Shown here one piece after another: positions 58,084 to 64,000 of a DNA stretch of 64,000 nucleotides (positions are counted from its first letter, which is position 1; each line of letters begins with the position of its first letter). Below the pieces are notes generated by a model, which was not told where the DNA came from, did no database searches, and saw only the letters and a program-made list of their open reading frames with translations. Source of the stretch: an uncultured Bacteroidota bacterium (GTDB taxonomy: Bacteria > Bacteroidota > Bacteroidia > Chitinophagales > Chitinophagaceae); NCBI GenBank assembly GCA_903887415.1, contig CAISPO010000042.1:1-64000 (forward strand), read 5' to 3'. Both the position numbers and the translations under genes were made by a program.

Positions 58084-58362
58084 ATGCCCGAACCGATTGA
58101 ACTGGCCATCGATTCCCCCGAAGGCATCATTGACTGCCGCCTGGACCCGGAATTAAACGAAGGCGTGTTATCCTATAGCGCTACCATCCTCTACCCGCAC
58201 ACGGTCAACGGCTTTAGCCGATCGGAGATTTACTGCCATACTTTACTGCAGGCCGAAAAAAGTGGCGATTACTTTTTTGAGCCGGGAGAAGAAATACACC
58301 CAAAAATAAAAAAACTGGAGGCGCAGTTATCGGAAGCGATAATTCATGCCGGTAGGTGGTGA
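58084..58362 (+). CDS. Small conserved protein, unknown function
   Basis: 92 residues, acidic, with no signal or membrane segment. PEPIELAIDSPEGIIDCRLD opens and IHPKIKKLEAQLSEAIIHAG closes in a coiled-coil-like helix. No family is recognised. It follows the response regulator by 42 bases on the same strand, so it may be the last gene of that operon. It converges with the T9SS gene, with 13 bases between stops. Confidence 0.65.
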   Translation: MPEPIELAIDSPEGIIDCRLDPELNEGVLSYSATILYPHTVNGFSRSEIYCHTLLQAEKSGDYFFEPGEEIHPKIKKLEAQLSEAIIHAGRW

Positions 58363-58375
58363 GGCTACATTGGAA

Positions 58376-60082
58376 CTACTCCTTTACAAACTTCCGCATA
58401 ATACTGTCGTTTATTTTAATGAAATAAACACCGGGCCGCAATTGCCCGACATTTAAATTTGAAAGTCGGGCTGCACCGCAGGCACGCTGACTGTATACCA
58501 CCTGGCCTAAAAGATTTGTGATGATTATCTCGTTGATCGCCTGATCGGCAGACTGGATCATAAGTTGGTTAGTCGCGGGATTAGGATAAATGATGACACC
58601 ATCCTCTTTTACCGAGGCAACTAAAGTTGTGCCTCCGCCGCCGCTTGTGTCATGCCCGGCACAGGTAACCCCTGTGTAATATTTCGCCATTAAGAAATTT
58701 TCATCAGTAGAAGTGGTGATCATCGTATCTGCTGCTACGATCATGGTGTCACTACTGTAAACATCTGCAAATACAAACAAATTACCTGAATCATTAATCG
58801 CCAGGCCGGCATAATCATCGCCACCACTTTGCAGCATCGTTATGCCTAACATGACAGAGTCTGCGCGCCATCCCGCTATCAGCAAGCCGTCATTCGTGCT
58901 GTTCGGGATAATGGTTCTGCGCCCGTCAATGGTATCTGCGCCAAGTCCCGGTGTAACCCCGGCCGACACCCACACACTGCCGGTACAATCATCCAATGCA
59001 ATATCAATTGGCTGCAATAGCGTGCCCGTTAACCGCTTTAGCCACCGTGCAGAACCATCAGGCTCCAGCCCGGCCACAAAACAGTCAAAGCCGGCATTCA
59101 GGTTATATGGCAAACTGAGTCCGCCAAACTGGAAAAAAGTATCATTGTAGTAACCATATAGGTAAGCCCGGTCATAAGCGTCGCAGGCCATCCCGGTTAT
59201 GTAGTTCCCCTCCTGGCCACCTGCATGTGCCTGCTCCGCCCACAGAGCAGTACCATTTGAGTCCAGCTTTGCCACACATAAATCGGTATTGCCCCATAAC
59301 GCCACACCTGGGTCAAGGATCATTTCGGTGCTGCCGATCTGCAGCGTATCCGATCGAAAATTTACGGCCAGGTATATGTTCATTTGCGGCGATACAGCTA
59401 TACTTTCCGGCACATCATCCTCATCGCCGCCATAAGTAGTGGCCCATAGCACATTACCGTTGCTATCCAGCTTTGCCACAACAATGTCGCCAGTAACATG
59501 CGATGTATCACGGTTTACCAGTGGGAAACCACCCAGCACAGAATTGTTTGTATAACTGCAGGCCACAAAGATGTTTCCTTTGTTGTCGGTGGTAATATCC
59601 CCGTTGTAATAGCTGTTGCAATTCACATTGCCCAGGTTTTTTGCCCAGATAATATCACCTGTTTCGGTTAACTTGGCTATGAAATACTGCTCTCCTGTAC
59701 CGGCAGTGTACATATGAAATGTGCCAAACGAAGCCGAGTCTTCATAAGTACCCATCACATACACATGCTGGTGCACATCTGTCTCGATTGCCAGCGGGGA
59801 AGTAAGTCCATTTTCCGTACTGCGCGCCCACAGTACGTTGCCATTGCCATCATACTTCACAACGTATAGAGCATCTCCTTGCCAACTTTTATTTAGTGTA
59901 TCTGTGCCTATGATCTCTTCAAGAATAGACAGGTCTCCCAGTCCATATGCATTCCCCGCATTATCTGCAGCACAGGCATAGCCTTCAGATGCAAAACCCA
60001 TTCTGCCCCACTGCCAGCCGGCCTGTGCGTAGCAAGTCAATGCGGTAAAAAACAACATACAGCATAACAATGTTTTTTTCAT
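58376..60082 (-). CDS. T9SS type A secreted beta-propeller-like protein
   Basis: 568 residues. The ATG at 60082 (MKKTLLCCMLFFTALTCYAQ) gives a clean signal peptide; the longer frame to 60121 does not. The body is a beta-propeller-like protein of SBBP type: repeated units such as NGNVLWATTYGGDEDDVPES, IFVACSYTNNSVLGGFP, DCFVAGLEPDGSARWLKRL. The end is the type A sorting domain (VIIYPNPATNQLMIQ, NLLGQVVYSQ, LRPGVYFIKI). It is exported by the type IX system. It lies between two mirror-image signalling cassettes and could be a target or a ligand-binding partner, an inference from position. Confidence 0.88.
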   Translation of the reverse strand: MKKTLLCCMLFFTALTCYAQAGWQWGRMGFASEGYACAADNAGNAYGLGDLSILEEIIGTDTLNKSWQGDALYVVKYDGNGNVLWARSTENGLTSPLAIETDVHQHVYVMGTYEDSASFGTFHMYTAGTGEQYFIAKLTETGDIIWAKNLGNVNCNSYYNGDITTDNKGNIFVACSYTNNSVLGGFPLVNRDTSHVTGDIVVAKLDSNGNVLWATTYGGDEDDVPESIAVSPQMNIYLAVNFRSDTLQIGSTEMILDPGVALWGNTDLCVAKLDSNGTALWAEQAHAGGQEGNYITGMACDAYDRAYLYGYYNDTFFQFGGLSLPYNLNAGFDCFVAGLEPDGSARWLKRLTGTLLQPIDIALDDCTGSVWVSAGVTPGLGADTIDGRRTIIPNSTNDGLLIAGWRADSVMLGITMLQSGGDDYAGLAINDSGNLFVFADVYSSDTMIVAADTMITTSTDENFLMAKYYTGVTCAGHDTSGGGGTTLVASVKEDGVIIYPNPATNQLMIQSADQAINEIIITNLLGQVVYSQRACGAARLSNLNVGQLRPGVYFIKINDSIMRKFVKE

Positions 60083-60168
60083 AAGCGCCCACTTTATTGC
60101 AGCAATTTCTGCTCTAAACAAATGTAATGTGCTTTATGTTGAGGTACAATCCGTTTTATAACGGGCTG

Positions 60169-60804
60169 CTATTCCAGGGTGGCTATCCCACACCTGAGCG
60201 CATAGATCACAAGGCCCATTCGCGTATTCAGACGTAATTTCTTAAATAGGTTATCTCTATGGTCCTCCACCGTCCGTGGGCTGATGCTCATTTTATCCGC
60301 AATTTCTTTGTAAGCCAGCTCGCTGCAGCATAGTTTCAGAAACTCAATTTCCTTAGGCGTTATGGAAACCCGCTCATTCACCGCGTGGCCCTTTCCTGTG
60401 GCGCCGGATTCGTAAAAACCAAATGAATAAATGTTTTCCAGCGCGTCCTTAAACTCACTGGGGTTGCAATTTTTCAGCAGGTATCCGTTGGCCCCGGAAC
60501 GCAGCATACGGATAATGGTAAACTCATTATTGAACATGGAAAGAGCAAGCACTTTGATCGCAGGCCAGTCTTTCCGTATTTGTGCCAGCGCACCAAATCC
60601 ATCAAGCAAAGGCATATTTATGTCCAGGATGCAGATGTGCGGCAATAACTCTACGCTGCTCAATTGTTCCAGGAGGTGTATGCCGTTATCTGCCTGCATC
60701 ACTACCTTGAATGGTCCGAACGAATCTATCAGGTCCGCCAGCCCGTTGCGCAGCAATGTATGGTCATCTGCTATTGCTATCCTTATTTTCGTTTGCTCTT
60801 TCAT
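60169..60804 (-). CDS. LuxR-family response regulator, second cassette
   Basis: 211 residues: receiver with acidic pair in IAIADDHTLLRNG, Asp61 in CILDINMPLLDGF, Ser in VLALSMFNNE, Lys in GYLLKNCNPS; LuxR helix-turn-helix ITPKEIEFLKLCCSELAYKE then IADKMSISPRTVEDHRDNLF. It shares length and layout with 57394-58041. The ATG at 60804 overlaps the kinase stop by 4 bases, so it is translationally coupled. It probably regulates transcription in response to the kinase. Confidence 0.93.
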   Translation of the reverse strand: MKEQTKIRIAIADDHTLLRNGLADLIDSFGPFKVVMQADNGIHLLEQLSSVELLPHICILDINMPLLDGFGALAQIRKDWPAIKVLALSMFNNEFTIIRMLRSGANGYLLKNCNPSEFKDALENIYSFGFYESGATGKGHAVNERVSITPKEIEFLKLCCSELAYKEIADKMSISPRTVEDHRDNLFKKLRLNTRMGLVIYALRCGIATLE

Positions 60805-61589
60805 GGTCTTACTGGCATTTGCAGTGTTACAATAGTGCCCTTTCGGTGTTGCGATTGTATATCTAATTCCGCCCGCAGCAATTTTGCGCGCTGCCGCATA
60901 TGCGCAATGCCTATCCCCTGGCTGCTGCTTGCAGACTCTGTATCAAACCCAGCGCCATTATCGCTTACGACAAGGGTGAACATATCCGGCTCAAAATTCA
61001 TTTTCACCTTCAGCACGGTACAGTCCGCATGCTTTATGCTGTTATTTATGGCCTCCTGTGCCAATCGGTATATAAAAAGCTCCTGCTCCGGTAACAACGA
61101 ATAATAATTGCCCGTCACTTCCAGGCCGCATGTTTGTTTTCTCAGCGCCCGGAGGTAATCGAGTTCCTTACTTATGGTTTCTTTCAGCCCGAGGCGCTGC
61201 AATATCGTAGCACTCTGCGTATGGCTTATATTCCGCAGGTCGTCAATAGCCTTATCCAGCAACGCTGCAGAGGTGTTCAGCAATTCCACAGAGCGCTCAT
61301 TGGCCGGCTGGTTGCCCACGGAATAAAGGTGCACCTTCACGAGGCTCAGCACTTGCCCCACATTATCATGTATCTCCTGCGATACCTGGTTCAGCAAATG
61401 TTCCTGCAGCTCTATTTGGGTATTAAGGAGTTCATTATGATATTGGTATTCCATTTCCTTTTTCTCTGCCATATACAGGTAGCGGCGCTTGTTGTGGACT
61501 ATCAGCATATACACGATCGCTGATAAAAGCAACGAAAAACCTAGTGCTCCGTAAATCATGAACTGTATGATATGGCTATTGCTTAGCAT
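60801..61589 (-). CDS. Histidine kinase, HisKA_3/HATPase type, second cassette
   Basis: 262 residues with one N-terminal transmembrane helix (QFMIYGALGFSLLLSAIVYM), a coiled coil, the His box QVSQEIHDNVGQVLSLVKVH (His74), N box QEAINNSIKHADCTVLKVKM and G box VSDNGAGFDTES, then GIGIAHMRQRAKLL. Parallel to 56610-57410 in length, order and overlaps (13 bases with the membrane protein, 4 with the regulator). No separate sensory domain is seen. Confidence 0.92.
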   Translation of the reverse strand: MLSNSHIIQFMIYGALGFSLLLSAIVYMLIVHNKRRYLYMAEKKEMEYQYHNELLNTQIELQEHLLNQVSQEIHDNVGQVLSLVKVHLYSVGNQPANERSVELLNTSAALLDKAIDDLRNISHTQSATILQRLGLKETISKELDYLRALRKQTCGLEVTGNYYSLLPEQELFIYRLAQEAINNSIKHADCTVLKVKMNFEPDMFTLVVSDNGAGFDTESASSSQGIGIAHMRQRAKLLRAELDIQSQHRKGTIVTLQMPVRP

Positions 61590-62313
61590 AGGTATTCTTT
61601 TTAGGGAAGATCAGGAAAATAATGCCAAATGCTACCGTACCAAAATAACCGGGAAGCCAGTCAATAATGAACGAAACAAAATTATACAGCGCCCGATGGG
61701 CATATATATCCTTAATACTCGCCAGCGGCATAATGATGCTATTAATAAACCCACAGCTATCCATAAACACGTTCACAACCAAAAGCCAGAAATTCATATC
61801 CAGCCTGATCAATTCCCAGGAATTATTTTTAAACATAACAAACAATGCCCAGAGCGCAATAGCAATGCAGCCAAGGGTGAAAAATGCCAGGTAATTCATG
61901 AACGCAAGCTCTGCTGCATCGTTTACCTCAAGAGTTGCCGGCCCAATTCCAGGCAAAGCGCCTGGCTTATAAAACATCACAACTACAACCCAAAACAAAG
62001 TGCCGCAAATAGTCATGTACACACCCACTTTATATTTCGTAAATAAAGGAATGCAATAATTAAAAAATACAGAAAGAAGTACCAGGTTCTTAAAATAGGA
62101 TACATACAATACAGGCGTAACACTGATGTTATGCGCTTTAAAATAATCGTCAAGATTATTCAGCACACATTCCGGCACAATCACCCAAGGCAAAGCCCTC
62201 GCGGACACGCTCATTTTTTTATACCTGACGATGGCGACAATTGCAAGAAACAAAGAGACAAATATTTCCAGCCATTGATCTACCCTAAAAAACAGTATAC
62301 TCGAATCCCCCAT
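61576..62313 (-). CDS. Seven-helix membrane protein, second cassette
   Basis: 245 residues, about seven transmembrane helices. Shared features with 62357-63085 and 55960-56613: the motif KYKVGVYMTICG after helix 3 or 4, LARALxW-like loop residues, and the end IFLIFPKKNTYAKQ. It overlaps the kinase gene by 14 bases. The first helix is preceded by MGDSSILFFRVDQWLEIFVS. It likely senses a signal in the membrane and passes it to the kinase. No known family name can be assigned from memory. Confidence 0.82.
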   Translation of the reverse strand: MGDSSILFFRVDQWLEIFVSLFLAIVAIVRYKKMSVSARALPWVIVPECVLNNLDDYFKAHNISVTPVLYVSYFKNLVLLSVFFNYCIPLFTKYKVGVYMTICGTLFWVVVVMFYKPGALPGIGPATLEVNDAAELAFMNYLAFFTLGCIAIALWALFVMFKNNSWELIRLDMNFWLLVVNVFMDSCGFINSIIMPLASIKDIYAHRALYNFVSFIIDWLPGYFGTVAFGIIFLIFPKKNTYAKQ

Positions 62314-62356
62314 ATTTCGCGAATAATTTACCAGATAAATATACGCCGTTCATACG

Positions 62357-63085
62357 CTAATGGCACTCCGTTTTAAAACGGGCGTCTGTTATAAAGAGCT
62401 GGCCAACCACAGCATCCGCTTTTTTAGGGTAACGTAAAAAAAGACACCCTAAAAACAGTACGCTCAATGAATTAGGGAGGTATTCTAAAAGTATGCTGGC
62501 GATAGTGAAAACAGTTTCCGACCGCACCATTGTAATAACAATATCATAAATGAACCCTATCCCGTCGCCGAATATATAAATGATAAAATACCAGAAAACC
62601 TCGTTGCGGCGGATCTCAGCAAATGTACTCTCCTGGAACATCAGGTATAGCCCTATAAGCGAAAATACGATGCAGCACAGGTCGAAAAAAGATGCATAAT
62701 AAAAATAACTTTCGTTGCCGGCGTCAAACGCCATAGGCGCGATAAATGAACTATACATTGCCCAGAAAACAAAACCTGCCGCGCCCATATAGATGCCCAA
62801 CTTTATCTTGCGGAATTGCGGTATGCTATAGTTGAAAAACATGGATCCGATAATAAAATCATTCAGGTAGTTGATGTACAGCAGCACATGGTCGCTCATA
62901 TGCCTTGCATGAAACACGTCCATCGTCTTATTGGCCGCAAATCCTACGATAATCGTAAAAAGCAATAGCTGGCTCGGAAATGTGATTTTTCTGAACCGGT
63001 ATAATCCGATTATTATCACGATGATCGTAATGATAATAGCGGACCAATCTTCGACATTTGCCCAAAAATCAATAGTTTTCAACAT
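62357..63085 (-). CDS. Seven-helix membrane protein, extra paralogue
   Basis: 242 residues, about seven transmembrane helices. MLKTIDFWANVEDWSAIIIT opens, then KIKLGIYMGAAGFVFWAM (the K-x-G-I-Y motif) and LFLRYPKKADAVVG (the YPK end). It lies 43 bases before the next gene of the cassette on the same strand, so it is likely the first gene of that operon. An N-terminal acidic Trp pair (WANVEDW) is unlike the others. Two paralogues in one cassette could form a heteromer. Confidence 0.82.
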   Translation of the reverse strand: MLKTIDFWANVEDWSAIIITIIVIIIGLYRFRKITFPSQLLLFTIIVGFAANKTMDVFHARHMSDHVLLYINYLNDFIIGSMFFNYSIPQFRKIKLGIYMGAAGFVFWAMYSSFIAPMAFDAGNESYFYYASFFDLCCIVFSLIGLYLMFQESTFAEIRRNEVFWYFIIYIFGDGIGFIYDIVITMVRSETVFTIASILLEYLPNSLSVLFLGCLFLRYPKKADAVVGQLFITDARFKTECH

Positions 63086-63218
63086 GTAAGAGAGGGTAAA
63101 TTATTTGGCATATTAAATATACGCCTTTAACCCTTATTGCATATCCGTTTAAAAACGGGTCAGGTAAGTACCCAAAATTGTGTAGATAGTTAACTGGTCT
63201 GGCGGGTGCCTTAAAACA

Positions 63219-63248
63219 AAAGCAGGCACCGTTTAAAGTGCCTGCTTT
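63219..63248 (-). terminator. Terminator, minus strand
   Basis: AAAGCAGGCAC (63219-63229) and GTGCCTGCTTT (63238-63248). On the minus strand it is followed by TGTTTT. It lies 120 bases past the stop of 63369-63731 and may serve that gene. Confidence 0.75.
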
Positions 63249-63368
63249 ACCTGGTAGCGGGAAAGGTCGAAATATCTAACTTAATTACCGACTATTATAG
63301 AGTAATCGAGATGGCTGATTATTTAAGCTAAAAGTAATCTCTAGGTACTTGTAAATGGTACGGAGTTT

Positions 63369-63731
63369 TTAATTCCAAATGCTTTTTTGTAAGCGCTCTT
63401 CTCTGTTATTAATTGCCAAACGAAGTTCATCGGTGGATGTTATCTCTTTTGGAAGCATTGCAAGAATTGGGAAACGTTCTTTTCTGTCGGTTACAATTGA
63501 CGGTTCCCCTCGAAGTGAAAATTCTATCATGCACTTTGCTGGAGGACTGTCATTTGTAAAAGGCTTCCTATTGAGTATGATCGTTAAATACTCACTACCA
63601 ATATTGCCCGTCAAACCAAATTTTATTTCGTAGTTAGAATTCTCCCATTTCCCCAGCAATGATTGAACAAAGGTTGAATGTAAATTACCAGCAAAAGCAA
63701 TCATAGCCACGATTTTAGTTTGATGAAGCAA
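63369..63731 (-). CDS. Hypothetical protein
   Basis: 120 residues, mixed, with no signal or membrane segment. It contains LGKWENSNYEIKFGLTGNIG, EYLTIILNRKPFTNDSPPAK and EITSTDELRLAINNREERLQ. No family is recognised. The start may be 63731 or the Met at 63704. The neighbouring cassette is over 280 bases away, so it is independently expressed, with the terminator at 63219 as its probable end. Base composition is more AT-rich than the surroundings. Confidence 0.6.
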   Translation of the reverse strand: MLHQTKIVAMIAFAGNLHSTFVQSLLGKWENSNYEIKFGLTGNIGSEYLTIILNRKPFTNDSPPAKCMIEFSLRGEPSIVTDRKERFPILAMLPKEITSTDELRLAINNREERLQKSIWN

Positions 63732-63773
63732 ATGTAATACTTAGCATTAAGAAATGCAGGTGGCTTTTATTTA

Positions 63774-63781
63774 TATCTTTG
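63774..63781 (+). promoter_or_regulatory. -7 promoter element for the gene at the right edge
   Basis: TATCTTTG matches TAnnTTTG, 18 bases before the ATG at 63800. No TTG at normal spacing. Confidence 0.45.
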
Positions 63782-63799
63782 TTCTAAACAGTATTACTA

Positions 63800-64000
63800 A
63801 TGAATTTAGACAAAATAATCAAAAAAGCAATTGAATATCCATATTGGGTTTTTCTGATAATGCTGAATCATACATGGGATTTGATAAAAGCAGTTAGGGA
63901 AGCCGCAAATCCTCAAGCATTACTCAACTATTATAAAAATTATAACTGGACAGATTTTCTCATTCTAGCTGTAGTTTCGATCATATTGCTCATATTATTG
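63800..64000 (+). CDS. Hypothetical membrane protein, partial
   Basis: An open frame starting MNLDKIIKKAIEYPYWVFLI that reaches the window edge (67 codons). A hydrophobic stretch at the end (DFLILAVVSIILLILL) is likely a transmembrane helix. Too short to identify. Confidence 0.5.
   Translation, partial: MNLDKIIKKAIEYPYWVFLIMLNHTWDLIKAVREAANPQALLNYYKNYNWTDFLILAVVSIILLILL

Noticed and set aside
63252-63290. tRNA-like 3' end on the minus strand (CCCGCTACCA) just before the hairpin at 63219
   Set aside because: No T-arm, anticodon arm or acceptor partner could be folded. At most a decayed fragment, perhaps an old attachment site.
1-64000. CRISPR arrays, rRNA genes and riboswitches
   Set aside because: No regularly spaced repeats with unique spacers, no rRNA motifs and no known riboswitch core were seen on reading both strands by eye. 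A covariance-model scan was not possible.

Overview
This window reads as chromosomal DNA of a Bacteroidota bacterium, most likely from the Chitinophagales/Chitinophagaceae side. The evidence is: type IX secretion (T9SS) sorting tails on six large secreted proteins; promoters matching the Bacteroidota form (TTG, 19-bp gap, TAnnTTTG); weak or absent Shine-Dalgarno sites; the conserved rpsU-xer-hpf gene order; and Bacteroidota-only protein families. Base composition is moderate. No rRNA, convincing tRNA or CRISPR array is present.

Left part (1-11 kb): a possible IS4-type transposase start runs off the left edge. Then come rpsU, a Xer recombinase and a ribosome hibernation factor, a PQQ-type beta-propeller lipoprotein, a DnaQ-like exonuclease fused to a UvrC-type GIY-YIG nuclease, an ABC-2 ATPase without a permease, a VLCAD-like acyl-CoA dehydrogenase and a giant T9SS type B surface protein. 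11-24 kb holds a PLP enzyme, two membrane proteins of unknown function bounded by a short repeat, a methyltransferase, an NlpE-like pair, PspC, aconitase, glutamate dehydrogenase behind ccmC-ccmD, and TrhO. 22-34 kb is rich in T9SS type A cargo (a beta-propeller protein, a reprolysin-like protease and an NHL-repeat protein), with thioredoxin and tsaE between them.

35-38 kb carries a frameshifted DUF2027/Smr gene next to a solitary tyrosine integrase with repeats and a palindrome that look like recombinase or regulator sites.

39-48.5 kb is the most coherent accessory region: a polyhydroxyalkanoate (PHA) locus. It has a 3-hydroxyacyl-CoA dehydrogenase, PhaB, a class III PhaC, a PhaJ-like hydratase, an alpha/beta hydrolase and a 524-residue PhaE/phasin-like protein. 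That last protein ends in an acidic stretch and a Lys/Ala/Pro tail like the nucleoid-binding tail of PhaF. Inside the locus are a receiver-PAS-HisKA protein without an ATPase domain and an AraC regulator broken at a G6 tract.

48.5-55 kb holds two tandem lipoprotein paralogues and a five-gene YceI operon (three YceI proteins, a FrnE/DsbA-like oxidoreductase, a membrane protein). Downstream of a TetR gene, its promoter region carries a palindrome that also sits on the tetR promoter, so a small regulon can be read directly from the DNA.

55-63 kb holds two mirror-image signalling cassettes. Each has a predicted seven-helix membrane protein, a HisKA_3 kinase without its own sensor domain and a LuxR-type regulator, with overlapping genes. 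One starts with a lipoprotein gene; the other has an extra seven-helix paralogue. A T9SS-exported beta-propeller protein lies between them. Dispersed palindromic repeats lie in many intergenic gaps, some next to promoters or terminators.
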